From IMG/VR virus record IMGVR_UViG_3300027747_002444, positions 1-64,000 of that record: a stretch of 64,000 nt of DNA; one strand, given 5' to 3'. Source of the stretch: a virus. Below, piece after piece: positions 28,301 to 37,693 of this stretch (the stretch's first letter is position 1; each line of letters opens with the position of its first letter). A program made the translations under genes and the position numbers. The notes under the pieces are model-generated. The model made no database searches. It worked only from the letters and a program-made list of their open reading frames with translations, and was not told where the DNA came from.

Positions 28301-29863
28301 GCAGAGTTATTAAAAAACCTAGGTTTCAAGATAATATCAATGGATGTTGGTGTTCATGCAGAAGAAAATAATAATATGGAACTATTAGCTTCCAATGGTC
28401 AGTACTTTAATCTGCAAAGATATTTAAGTAACAGTGATGGAAATTTAAATAATTTTGTTCAATATACTGCATCAAAATTAGTAAACAATTTTCCTAATAT
28501 TCCAAGATGGTGCAAAGCTGTTAAGATGAATGATGGTACTTGGATTGGTACTAATATACAATCTGATTTGGTATTATTGCCAAGTGATTATGTTTCATAC
28601 TATCATCAAGGTCAGGTTACATATACTGGTGCACAGAATGGAACATTCTCAATTCCTTCGTTATCCTTCCCTGTAAACATAAAACTAAATGGTTGGGATT
28701 ATAATACAAATACTTTTAGTTTAACATCGATTGGTAGTAACTGTGGTGCAAAACCATTCTGGGGTAAGGTTTATACAGATGAAGACATGCCGAATAATTT
28801 CTTTAAAGGTAATATGAGCTTCGGTGGACAGGTAAGAATAGTCTCTGATTATGTACCAGTGTTCCAACCTGAAATTTCTCAAATGGTATTAAAGAATTCT
28901 TCTTACATGGAATACATAAGTAGAGGTGATTCTGATGTGTTCTGGCATCAACCGCTATTGTTTGAAGTAACGTTAAACAATACGCAATGGAATAAGATAA
29001 CAATCAATAAAGAATTTTCCAATCTGGCATTTGCAATGAACGATGCAAACATAATGGATTTAGTTGTTGATAGTTCTTATGAACCAAGTGATATTGTTTT
29101 GGAAAGCTATAACAGTTTTAAACCTGCATTATATAACTATTATGCAAGATCTCCATTTACCTACATGGAAAACTTATATTATTTAAACTCATGTGCAACG
29201 ACATTAGTTTCTTTAATGACGGGAAAGGTTCTGGATGCAGTCAATCCATCATCTAATCTTACCAATGTTCATAACCCAACAATAGCAAATGTAGCCTTTG
29301 CCTCCGAGATGGTTTCGCAAAAACAAACTGGTGGGTTTATAACACCAGATAAATTTGGCGTGTCTTATTACAGAGGAAAGGGGTATGAGATTAATATCAC
29401 TGCTGATAGCCTGTCGTATTCAGATTCATTAAGTGCAGAAAGATTGTTTTTGGATTCTGCAAAGTACGGACCTAGAAATCGTGGTCTTACTAAAAAGGAT
29501 CAAATTAGTCCAGTTGAAATACAAAACATAAATAATACATGGTTAATGAATTCATATGGTTCTGGTAACTTGGCGGGTGTTATTTCAGATTCAGTTGATA
29601 ATCAAAAATTAGTTCCATATCAAACAAACTATGAGATTTACAATGAAAATAATCTTGGTGTTTCTTTACAATCTGATGACTTTCAATTCTGGAATCCAGA
29701 CAATTTAACATGGACTGATGAGGTCAACTATCCATTAACTCTTAGAAAGGAAGTGTTGATTAATTCTTATAACCAAAGAGTAAGTGCATTATTAACTGAT
29801 TCTGGTGACATGAATGCATGGAGAACTGATGTATTTGGTAATAATTACGGCTTATTCAAGTAA
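25379..29863 (+). CDS. Giant virion protein with a vWA domain (1494 aa)
   Basis: A 1494-residue structural-type protein, Asn/Ser/Tyr-rich like its neighbours. About 815-1060 is a von Willebrand factor A domain with an intact MIDAS: DSSRS (Asp824, Ser826, Ser828) and the later SDG (Asp961), so it can bind a divalent cation and a ligand. The N-terminal 800 residues hold helical (about 90-120) and beta-rich segments of no recognised family. The C-terminal third is beta-rich. Probable role: adhesin or baseplate/fibre protein. No signal peptide. It lies upstream of the sedolisin protein in the same operon. Confidence 0.8.
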   Translation: MDTLLNTTSPLSYQDWSNQQGAYADLSQQNYLNYLNSWYSFNNKLKSAAIPSTREQYIQLVKDLIFLFNSDERDQFLSQIDYDNNEDLIYVIPYLAHKLKEITQVISQKREEIKKAKTKHTLIGSNIGLESILYQYVLSNFTNKQYSYTRIPVSPLANYYPQLSSVNSDFFVEIEELYDSNNYFDSDPSIPISEYVDLNAAATSQEFSNLTTDELNAIAACRMLGRVAPTPLSKVFNQYLTTIPILSTTSLSGFYTSQINNLVAASQKYLGESIYALTAIKTNDLNAADFTLNLNFQTGNNWFYWPSGDKIINDQQIGNIFTPISINNSNLLINRATSGTTYKDSDLIFTEKNGIIQGAWLQGTRIEYQTDNLQAKFNSKENTSFIFPYVWFTIDSKTLNFNGYSLNDSDKHLYETLEPQVRKHLLTQYYTSTPPNSASFDLYLNQTSLVEGGAHAAKFSDEADTIVKRTNNSSINSMYTDYVLLPQEEAFLYKFDTTDLVINNGSNNIIWPYTVLPSFSSLPITIKQDTCLPVRLSEIEPEVSMIGAVAGNTFNLADKIYKYSDKTQSVVLEAAWLASTTTDSLDFMANSIPVYSSPAVNCSEYLVGPLQTSLSFNLDAGSYVSFIWMDADTPADKVFKYHEHASNCPYFKSFPHNYYTDQDYQNPNPLNTNLKFPLEQYPCTCRSIYYSPLGNQASTIDGYNGVADYLFADPFGLGSNFTLGNWYDTRNLDVYNSPQFSFFRLDGSHDKDIGYGTGSWQTGNGSQMILKTGRRYTYFRNPLKNTINANSTVPYLLLNYPYKNITLTNSLSSPNVVDLVVLIDSSRSETIDLNKVKQVVLNLCSATLSQDINTKISIVSFAKEANVLTYLTSDISSITNAINSISVPLNYPDFTTNIYQALLLAQNILTTTYPEGNNCDINNSIALCSNLEFNLLNAAQIATQTNCPRSISNKSILIFSDGLENDDAGIAVPYAELLKNLGFKIISMDVGVHAEENNNMELLASNGQYFNLQRYLSNSDGNLNNFVQYTASKLVNNFPNIPRWCKAVKMNDGTWIGTNIQSDLVLLPSDYVSYYHQGQVTYTGAQNGTFSIPSLSFPVNIKLNGWDYNTNTFSLTSIGSNCGAKPFWGKVYTDEDMPNNFFKGNMSFGGQVRIVSDYVPVFQPEISQMVLKNSSYMEYISRGDSDVFWHQPLLFEVTLNNTQWNKITINKEFSNLAFAMNDANIMDLVVDSSYEPSDIVLESYNSFKPALYNYYARSPFTYMENLYYLNSCATTLVSLMTGKVLDAVNPSSNLTNVHNPTIANVAFASEMVSQKQTGGFITPDKFGVSYYRGKGYEINITADSLSYSDSLSAERLFLDSAKYGPRNRGLTKKDQISPVEIQNINNTWLMNSYGSGNLAGVISDSVDNQKLVPYQTNYEIYNENNLGVSLQSDDFQFWNPDNLTWTDEVNYPLTLRKEVLINSYNQRVSALLTDSGDMNAWRTDVFGNNYGLFK

Positions 29864-29868
29864 TAATT

Positions 29869-29876
29869 TATAAATA
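29869..29876 (+). promoter_or_regulatory. TATAAATA late-promoter-like box
   Basis: Exact match to the T4 late promoter core TATAAATA, 6 nt before the ATG of the sedolisin gene. Similar exact cores lie before the starts at 38955 and 49127. The short distance to the ATG would make the transcripts nearly leaderless, so an AT-rich translation signal is the alternative. Confidence 0.4.
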
Positions 29877-29882
29877 TATAAG

Positions 29883-32800
29883 ATGGATGAAGATTTAAAC
29901 AAATTTGAAATAAAACCATGTCTTGGTTGGAATTATCCAGACGAAGATGGTAATTTGTCTGGTGAAGTAGGGTTTGCTAAAAACAATGATGCATTACCGC
30001 TTTTAAACAATTTACCAGTTGGTAATGGCTTTTTGATGCCAAAAAATCTTTCTGATTATTATGGATTTAGTACTATATCAAATCAATCCAGTGGAATCTT
30101 AAACAATGATGGTGGTGGACAAACCATTGCCATCATTGATGCTTATGGCAATCCTAATGTACAAAGTGACTTAGATGCATTCTGTGCATACGTGGGAATA
30201 CCGTCAACGCAAGTACAAGTGTATTATCCTTATGGCGCACCAACATCTTACGATGATCAATGGGCATTGGAAACTAATCTGGATGTACAATATGCTCATG
30301 CAATGGCATTATCAGCAAAAATTGCATTGATTGTATCACCAAATAATACAAATTTCAATACAACTTATGGTTGTATGAACTATGCTATTAATACTTTAAG
30401 CGCAAATGTTTTATCGATGAGTTTTATATTCAGGGGTTATGATGCAGTTGCTGGTTCTTATCCAGATACAGTTTTTGAAAACCTTAGTGCGCATTATGTT
30501 GCTGGTGCTGGGGATTGGTGGTCAGAATCTAGTTGGCCCGCATCATCTCCTTATGTTTTAGGTGTTGGTGGAAGTTATTTATACGGTGGTGATTCAAACA
30601 ATTATTCAGCATATATTGGTTCTTACAATGAACAAAATGCATGGGGTAATACTGGTGGTGGAATGAGTGTTGTTAACACAAGACCATATTACCAAAATGT
30701 TGCATCAAGTTATACTGGTAGAGGTGTGCCAGATGTGGGATATAATGCTGGAAGTGGTGTTGGTGTTTATATCACATATCCCGTTGCTGGTAGTTCTGGT
30801 TGGGCATCGGTTATGGGAACCAGTGCTGGTACTCCACAATGGGCAGCACTATTAGCAAGAATGAACAGTGCTGGTGTTGGATATCAGAAGAAACAATTAA
30901 TACATAAAACTCTTTATACTCTTGCTTCATCAAATTATTCCCATTATTTCAATGATGTGATTTATGGCAGTAATTCAAATCCCTTTTTAGGTATTACTGG
31001 ATACTCAGCTGGGATTGGTTATGATCTGCTCAATGGGTTGGGTTCACCAAAGGTTGCGAGTTTTTTACCAGTTTTAACATCTCATTCAATAACTCCTTCC
31101 CCCACACCAAGTCAAAAAAATACAGATATAATGTATAACATTAATTCCTATAGCATTTCTGATCTATATTGGAATCCAGTTTCATTTAATCCTATTGGTG
31201 AGAAGTATAATTTAAATAAGAACTATTATGTATTTGATAACGGAATGTCATTTAATGTATATGATGCATTGAGTGGTTTAAATGATTTATCATTCAATAA
31301 TAAAAATGGAATATTTTTAACAGGATTGCAACAGAACACTGATATAGTTTCTGATAAATCACAACCTGAAATTGTTAATACATTAAGTGTAATTGAAACT
31401 CCAATAGTATCAAACGATGGATACGTTCTTAATATTAATTCTTCTTTTGCCTTATCAAAAACAAATAGAACTACCTTTGACATTGATGATAAATTTGATT
31501 TTACTTTTGAAAATTCAAAGGTTTCGGTTAAACATACTCCAAGTAATAGTCTAAGCGCAAACAGTTTCTTTTTAACCTATGTAAACAATCAATTAAAATT
31601 TGCACCAGCAGTAACACCGCTTGGTAATTCTCAATTGTTTGAATACACTCTTGGTGAAAGATATATAGCATTGTTTTTAAATGGTACAAATTACACATAT
31701 CCTTTAAAAGTTGATACTGATTTAGTTCCAACTTATTTTGATCCCACTCAACAATCTTTACCTTCAACGTGCTTGTTGTATCTTCCTTCCTTTAACAATA
31801 AAGAAAGAGATTACTCAAGTGTTTCTGATAGTTTCTTGGTATCATACGATGCAAGTCCTTTAATAAGACAATCTGAATTATCTGTATCTAAAAAGGATAG
31901 TAATTATTCTCAAAATTATTTAGGCATTTTCCCAAATGAAAATTATACATTGGATGCTAACGGAAATGCGGTTTTTGATTTATACTTCCATGCATTAAAA
32001 AACTATCAGACAACCGAATACCATTACAATAGTAATGGGGTAAACAGAACCTATGATAAAATCTATTCTGGTACAAACCAAAGTAAAGGTTTGGATAAAA
32101 TTTATCTCGGTTATCAAACAAACACAGTTAAGTTAGAATTTAAACCTAGTGTTTTAAATAAATTTTTCTATAGTCCAACAAGTGAAACAGTAAATTTAAA
32201 TGATGCTGGGTTTATTACTGATGGAGCAACAGCAGGAAGTTTACCCATTATATCAGATCGTTTTTATACTGGTGCAAATGGAATACTTGGACAAACAACA
32301 AATGTAAACATTGATTCATCCAATCAGTCTGGGAATTCTTTCCTGTGCTCATGGTTATCAAATGTTGGAGGATCATTAAAATGGATGGATCGATATTATA
32401 ATTCTGCTTTCTATTCAAATGATCAAGCACTTTCCGCTACGTCACTAGTTTATAATGATAAACTTGATCCGAATAAACCTTATGTATATGACACACCAAC
32501 TAATGCTCGTTTAGATGCAGGTGTTCTATATCACTATTACCATGTTGGTAAAGAAGATAGTATAAATTTCTTACCTTATCTTAATTATAATTCTTTAACA
32601 AAAAAGTATTCAAATATTTTAACCATAACAAACTGGACATCATCTAAATTAGATGATATGTCAACATATAATAATAATGGTTTAGTTTATAATAATAATC
32701 CACTTAATTACAATGGAAACTATTTAAACTTTGATGGAACCAATTATGGTATATTTCCAGCAACCGATAGTCTTTTAGAGAATAAAAAGATCTCCGTTGG

Positions 32801-34586
32801 TATATGGTTAAACGTAAACGACTGGTCAAATATAAAAGGGTATCAAATATTTGGAAACTATTACAATAGTGGGTTTGGTTTAACATGTGACACTAATAAG
32901 TTTTGTCCAGTTTTAACTATTGTTAATAATGCCACAAATAAAATTTATAATTTAAATTATAGATTTGGTAATATATCTAGTAAAGCCATTATGGATTCTG
33001 ATTCAAATTCTGCTTTCAGTATAATTCAAAGATTACCAGATTATTCATATTGGGTTTTTGATACCTTTAACTTTAAGGGTGTTTACTATAGTCCTGATGA
33101 TGTAGTATTAAAAGATATAAAAATTCCAAAAGTTATTGATAAAATTGATCAGATTGAATTTAACTCTGTTGGCGTAATGTATTTTTATGATAACAGTTTG
33201 AAAACGTATATTTCTTTAAATTCTTTGGGAACTTATCTTGGATTGGTTAAGGTTAATTTTAAAACACAACGAATTGAAATTGATATAAATGACAAGGTTC
33301 TTGAAATTTATGGCAATGCATCCGTTGTAGATAATGATAATAATATATGGGAAATGATTGGATCTAATCTTTACAAGAATAGAAATATCTATGCAACAAT
33401 TGGTGCAGCAAGACAGATGACATGTGATAACTATAATAATCTTTGGATTCTGCTTTCCAATGATACATATACAAAAATAGATTCAAATGGTAATATCTTG
33501 TTTAATTATAGTTTTAATAACAATGTAGTAAGTGTAACAAATTGTCCATTACCACCACCTATAATAAAACCCAATGAATATGCTACAACAGAAGATATTC
33601 CCGTTTTAAGTGATAATTTGGAAAATTCAATATTTGCTGATAATGAGTATGAAATTGTTGTAGATCCTGTGTTGACCAACACTATATATCCAAAGAATCC
33701 TTCAAATGTAAAAATTAGAAATATCAATTTCATTAATTCTGCAATTGAATCTTATAATAAGAAATGTTCATCATCTTCACAAAATTCAGATCAAATGATA
33801 ATGGTTAACGAAACAGACGGCGAAGCTTACATTTTTGATCAATATGGAACTCCTTTAATAGGTATTAATTTTACGGGGTTAGTTGACAAAAACGAATCTT
33901 TAAATTTTCATGCAAAGGGTGATTTTACTGGTTATCAATATGTAAGAAAATATAAAAATTCCAATAAGAAACTATCTTGGAAATTTAAAGTTGCTGATAA
34001 GGATGGTAATAATTCTATATTACATTCTTTACCTTATGATGTTAGTAACTTGGTTAGTGGGTGGCATCATTTTGGATTTAGTTTTGATTCTGTCAATGGT
34101 ATTGCAAAATGTTTCGTGGATTCCATTCCCGTGGCATCTTCTAATTTTACAAAGAATTATGTTCTTCAATATGATTACAGAACCTCTTTGCTTTTGGGAA
34201 CAACTACTGTTAAGAATAATATCTTAAACAAGTTTTTAAATACTAATGATGGTTATAATTTTGTAGGAAAGGTTGCAGATTTAAGAGTTTACAATATATA
34301 TTTAGATGAACCAGAATTCCAACAATTATATAAAGCTTCTGAATTTTCACCAAATTCAACATCTTTAAATTGGAATATGAAAGTTGGATCAAGAAATTAT
34401 GTGGAAGAGATAACTCATTGGTTTAAGTTTCAACTAAAGGGTAATAAAAGTAAATATTACAATATTAATATACATAACTTAGATGTAAGCGATTCAATCA
34501 AATCAAATGTTGAAACAGCACTAAGAAATGTTATCAGTAAAACGGCACCTGCTTATGCAGAACTTCACAAAATAAATTGGATATAA
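29883..34586 (+). CDS. Virion-type protein with sedolisin (S53) protease domain and LamG-like domains (1567 aa)
   Basis: Residues about 50-400 match the sedolisin/kumamolisin peptidase fold with the full catalytic set: Glu130 and Asp134 in ALETNLDVQYAHA (E-x3-D), oxyanion Asp211 in GAGDWW and nucleophile Ser314 in GTSAGTPQWAAL. The Ca-site ending FNDVIYG and GYDLLNGLGSP is present. Sedolisins normally need a large pro-domain; only about 50 residues precede the domain here. The rest is beta-rich, with two LamG/ConA-like domains (about 915-1010 and 1390-1510). Likely digests or processes surface protein during infection. No signal peptide. Confidence 0.85.
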   Translation: MDEDLNKFEIKPCLGWNYPDEDGNLSGEVGFAKNNDALPLLNNLPVGNGFLMPKNLSDYYGFSTISNQSSGILNNDGGGQTIAIIDAYGNPNVQSDLDAFCAYVGIPSTQVQVYYPYGAPTSYDDQWALETNLDVQYAHAMALSAKIALIVSPNNTNFNTTYGCMNYAINTLSANVLSMSFIFRGYDAVAGSYPDTVFENLSAHYVAGAGDWWSESSWPASSPYVLGVGGSYLYGGDSNNYSAYIGSYNEQNAWGNTGGGMSVVNTRPYYQNVASSYTGRGVPDVGYNAGSGVGVYITYPVAGSSGWASVMGTSAGTPQWAALLARMNSAGVGYQKKQLIHKTLYTLASSNYSHYFNDVIYGSNSNPFLGITGYSAGIGYDLLNGLGSPKVASFLPVLTSHSITPSPTPSQKNTDIMYNINSYSISDLYWNPVSFNPIGEKYNLNKNYYVFDNGMSFNVYDALSGLNDLSFNNKNGIFLTGLQQNTDIVSDKSQPEIVNTLSVIETPIVSNDGYVLNINSSFALSKTNRTTFDIDDKFDFTFENSKVSVKHTPSNSLSANSFFLTYVNNQLKFAPAVTPLGNSQLFEYTLGERYIALFLNGTNYTYPLKVDTDLVPTYFDPTQQSLPSTCLLYLPSFNNKERDYSSVSDSFLVSYDASPLIRQSELSVSKKDSNYSQNYLGIFPNENYTLDANGNAVFDLYFHALKNYQTTEYHYNSNGVNRTYDKIYSGTNQSKGLDKIYLGYQTNTVKLEFKPSVLNKFFYSPTSETVNLNDAGFITDGATAGSLPIISDRFYTGANGILGQTTNVNIDSSNQSGNSFLCSWLSNVGGSLKWMDRYYNSAFYSNDQALSATSLVYNDKLDPNKPYVYDTPTNARLDAGVLYHYYHVGKEDSINFLPYLNYNSLTKKYSNILTITNWTSSKLDDMSTYNNNGLVYNNNPLNYNGNYLNFDGTNYGIFPATDSLLENKKISVGIWLNVNDWSNIKGYQIFGNYYNSGFGLTCDTNKFCPVLTIVNNATNKIYNLNYRFGNISSKAIMDSDSNSAFSIIQRLPDYSYWVFDTFNFKGVYYSPDDVVLKDIKIPKVIDKIDQIEFNSVGVMYFYDNSLKTYISLNSLGTYLGLVKVNFKTQRIEIDINDKVLEIYGNASVVDNDNNIWEMIGSNLYKNRNIYATIGAARQMTCDNYNNLWILLSNDTYTKIDSNGNILFNYSFNNNVVSVTNCPLPPPIIKPNEYATTEDIPVLSDNLENSIFADNEYEIVVDPVLTNTIYPKNPSNVKIRNINFINSAIESYNKKCSSSSQNSDQMIMVNETDGEAYIFDQYGTPLIGINFTGLVDKNESLNFHAKGDFTGYQYVRKYKNSNKKLSWKFKVADKDGNNSILHSLPYDVSNLVSGWHHFGFSFDSVNGIAKCFVDSIPVASSNFTKNYVLQYDYRTSLLLGTTTVKNNILNKFLNTNDGYNFVGKVADLRVYNIYLDEPEFQQLYKASEFSPNSTSLNWNMKVGSRNYVEEITHWFKFQLKGNKSKYYNINIHNLDVSDSIKSNVETALRNVISKTAPAYAELHKINWI

Positions 34587-34587
34587 C

Positions 34588-35454
34588 ATGATACCTTTAC
34601 AAAAAATAGATTCAACTTGTGGTAACATTAATTTAATTGATGAAAATACTTGTTTAGGTAATTCAATTAATGTTGTGAATAGCAATGTTGCTACGCTTAG
34701 TGCAAATCTACAAGACTTGACAAGAAATCTTGCATATTGGAAAAACATATATTCAATATATACACAGTTAAGTTCACATATAATTTCAACTGGTAACTCT
34801 TTAGAGAGTATAAAAAGCAAATATATTGATTATTCAACAACTGTTAACACTTTGAGTTCTTTTTGGCAAACTCCTATTTATTTGTTTTTTCCTACTATCT
34901 ATTCAAATAATTTGTTATTAAGTTCTGCCAATACGGAAGGATCAATTTTATATGATTTGGTAAATGGCGGAAACTCACGTATCCCAACCAGTAGTAATCC
35001 CCCAACTATATCAATATGCGATTGGTTAAAAAATAACTTTTCTCCTACTAAATTTAAAAATGGTCAAATCATCAATGTTTATGTAAATTTTTATAATGAG
35101 TATACATTTAAATATGATTTCAAAACAATTTATATAGAAGAGTGCAAACCAAACGGTAAACCAACTACTGTTACATGTAATGGGTGTCCTGGCGATCCTC
35201 TGGCTGGACAATTTCAGGCTTGTAACCAAGATTTGGCATCTGGTCACGTTTGTTCAAATGCTTATTCTCATTGTCCAGCACCAGTTTCCAATGGTTCACA
35301 GACAGTAAAATATAGTTGTGTAGGTAGTAAACCAGTAACTATGATTCTTTCTTATACTAGTGGAAAACTTGGTGACAAGTATATATGTGATACGTTAATT
35401 TTTAAATATCAAAACAACAACAATCAAAATAGTTGGACATCTTTAAATACATAA
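34588..35454 (+). CDS. Virion-type protein (288 aa), member of a local paralogue trio
   Basis: Starts 1 nt after the sedolisin gene. N-terminal region (NVVNSNVATLSANLQDL, then STTVNTLSSFWQTPI and LFFPTIYSNN) resembles the next two genes in layout. The C-terminal half is Cys-rich (CNGCPGDPLAGQFQACNQD, CSNAYSHCPAP), which suggests a metal-bound or disulphide-stabilised knob. Probably part of a fibre or neck structure. Confidence 0.7.
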   Translation: MIPLQKIDSTCGNINLIDENTCLGNSINVVNSNVATLSANLQDLTRNLAYWKNIYSIYTQLSSHIISTGNSLESIKSKYIDYSTTVNTLSSFWQTPIYLFFPTIYSNNLLLSSANTEGSILYDLVNGGNSRIPTSSNPPTISICDWLKNNFSPTKFKNGQIINVYVNFYNEYTFKYDFKTIYIEECKPNGKPTTVTCNGCPGDPLAGQFQACNQDLASGHVCSNAYSHCPAPVSNGSQTVKYSCVGSKPVTMILSYTSGKLGDKYICDTLIFKYQNNNNQNSWTSLNT

Positions 35455-35456
35455 AT

Positions 35457-36260
35457 ATGAGTTATACATTTTACAATATATTATCAAGCGATAGCATAGG
35501 TGATTCATTAACCTCTGTTAATACAAATTATTCTAATTTAAATAATTGGGTGCTTGAAGTACAGAATGATTACAATTCTTTTCTTTTTCCGTTAGTGGAA
35601 TTATATAAAAACAATTACGATCAGTTTTTGGGATTTGTAAATTTTGCACAACAATATCAAACCGATATAACTAATTTTATAACAACTGTGGATAGTAATA
35701 GTTCAATATGGTTACAACCTATTGTTACATTTTACCCAATATTACTAGAGTTTCCTTTCAAAACAAATAATTTAGATAATATTGTTAATTGGTTAAATGT
35801 TTATTATCCAATAGTTGATAATAATGGAAATAAAAATTTCATACAAAATCAACAAATTATAATTTATTGCTATACATTTATATTTAATCAACAATTAAAT
35901 TTAGAAGAAATAAAAACCATAACAACTACTTGTAAAACCGATAACCCTAAAATTTGTGCATCATGTAGTGAAACAATACCACCTGCATCAGTTGTATGTT
36001 CGCAGGGAACGTTTTATTGTGGGATAACATGGAGTTGTTTAACATGTGCTACCTCGGATTGTAATTTCTTAAACCCTCCATACTATGATATAACAAGACT
36101 CGCCAGTAATAGCGTTCAGGCTAAATCATCAATACAAGGCGTAATCAATGCTTCTTACAATGATAGAAGAGAAATTGATGACATAACAATGATAAGCTTT
36201 AAGGTTATTGACTGTAACTGGACTTTTGATAAGTTTATAACAGCAACATCTTCAACATGA
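35457..36260 (+). CDS. Virion-type protein (267 aa), second of the trio
   Basis: Start at 35457 (MSYTFYNILS), 2 nt after the previous stop; an upstream ATG at 35433 would overlap. The N-terminus has SIGDSLTSVNTNYSNLN, like the SVGDSAGKHNYNAL of the following gene. Later SSIWLQPIVTFYPIL parallels the FWQTPIYLFFP segment of the previous gene. The C-terminal Cys region (CASCSETIPP, CGITWSCLTCATSDC) is placed like that of the previous gene. The three were probably made by duplication. Confidence 0.7.
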   Translation: MSYTFYNILSSDSIGDSLTSVNTNYSNLNNWVLEVQNDYNSFLFPLVELYKNNYDQFLGFVNFAQQYQTDITNFITTVDSNSSIWLQPIVTFYPILLEFPFKTNNLDNIVNWLNVYYPIVDNNGNKNFIQNQQIIIYCYTFIFNQQLNLEEIKTITTTCKTDNPKICASCSETIPPASVVCSQGTFYCGITWSCLTCATSDCNFLNPPYYDITRLASNSVQAKSSIQGVINASYNDRREIDDITMISFKVIDCNWTFDKFITATSST

Positions 36261-37687
36261 ACTGCAATATACCAACATTAAATATTGACATAACCGATTC
36301 TGTTGGGGATTCGGCAGGAAAACACAACTATAATGCATTAGTTTTGGATACTGCAATTTGTAACTTATCAAGTGTTTTTTATAATAATAACAATTCTTCA
36401 CTTGAAACAATTTTTAATAATTTAAGTTCAATATCTAATTCTTATTTAAATGTTTCAAATTTTTATACAGACCGTAAACTTAATGAGATAAATCAGGTTT
36501 TAACAACTGTCAATGTATTAAGTTCTTTTTGGGATGTTAATGAAATATTTGTTCAATATCCAATAAATTCAATAAGAAACTTAGCTTTCAATTCTATTGT
36601 TCCAAGCGAAGTAGAAAATTTTATCAATACAAGACTTCTTCATGTTGGAAATGCTTATATAAATGAACAGTTTCCACCATTTTTAAACAACTATAGAAAT
36701 GGTAATATAATTAATCTTGTTTTTTTCTTATATAATATATCACCTATTAACGGGGTGGATTCTTTAATAAAAACAACAAAATCACCTTCTCAATTCACAT
36801 ATCTTAAGAGGAAAATGAATGTTAACATCTCAAGAGATAATGTTCATATTTTACAGGGAGTTATTATGAGATATGCTTATAATAATGGTAGGTGGCTGTT
36901 TTTAAATTCAGTTTATAATGGAGCAACTTATGCTAATCCAATTTCAAAAAATACAATTGTAACAATTGACAATGTAATTGTATCGTCAAATGTTGTAGTA
37001 TCCAATGAAAATGTTGATATTCGTAAAAATCATCGTTCTTATTTTACAAAGAGTGGTTCTTTTAAAATACCTTCCAGTATCAGTACAGATGTCGGGGTTT
37101 CTCTTGTTTCGGTAGCTGGAGGCGGTGGTGGTGGATCAGCCGAAGAACTTGGGGCAGGTGGAGCAGGTGGTGGGGGTGGTTCTGGTGGATTTAGTTATAC
37201 CACCATAACACTAAAAGCTGGTGATGTAATATCATATGTTGTTGGTGCTGGTGGTTTGGGTAGTCAGGCTTATGGTAGGGGTTCAGTTGCGAGTGGTGCT
37301 GGTGGTGGAACTACCATTGTTTATTTAAATGGTTCTGAAATCTTAAGGGCAGTAGGTGGTGGTGGTGGAAACGGTGGAGGTGCAGGAGGTGCAGGAGGTG
37401 CAGGAGGATATGGCGTTAAACCTACCAAAGGTGTTAATAGTGGTGCAGGAAAAGGATCTGGGGGAGCATATGGTGTGCAGGGTACAAATGATTATTCTAG
37501 TTGTTCAGGTGGTGTAGGCGGTGGTGGTGCTTGGCAGGGTAGTTATGGTGCTGGTGGTACAGGCGCATCATCATATGATAGAACCAATCCATTGTACTGG
37601 AATGGATCACCTGGCTTTACGGGTGTTGTTTTTATTAAATATCAAACCCATACTTTTTCCAATACTACTTTGGTTCAAACAAATTAA
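36257..37687 (+). CDS. Tail adhesin with poly-glycine C-terminal domain (476 aa)
   Basis: N-terminal half shares the SVGDS and LSSFW patterns with the two genes before it. After about residue 255 a linker (FTKSGSFKIPSSI) leads into a Gly-rich domain: AGGGGGGSAEELGAGGAGGG, GGGGGNGGGAGGAGGAGGYG, ending GFTGVVFIKYQ. Such domains form poly-glycine type II helix sandwiches in T-even-type gp38 adhesins, with loops that bind the receptor. The start overlaps the previous stop (ATGA). Confidence 0.8.
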   Translation: MNCNIPTLNIDITDSVGDSAGKHNYNALVLDTAICNLSSVFYNNNNSSLETIFNNLSSISNSYLNVSNFYTDRKLNEINQVLTTVNVLSSFWDVNEIFVQYPINSIRNLAFNSIVPSEVENFINTRLLHVGNAYINEQFPPFLNNYRNGNIINLVFFLYNISPINGVDSLIKTTKSPSQFTYLKRKMNVNISRDNVHILQGVIMRYAYNNGRWLFLNSVYNGATYANPISKNTIVTIDNVIVSSNVVVSNENVDIRKNHRSYFTKSGSFKIPSSISTDVGVSLVSVAGGGGGGSAEELGAGGAGGGGGSGGFSYTTITLKAGDVISYVVGAGGLGSQAYGRGSVASGAGGGTTIVYLNGSEILRAVGGGGGNGGGAGGAGGAGGYGVKPTKGVNSGAGKGSGGAYGVQGTNDYSSCSGGVGGGGAWQGSYGAGGTGASSYDRTNPLYWNGSPGFTGVVFIKYQTHTFSNTTLVQTN

Positions 37688-37693
37688 AAATTT

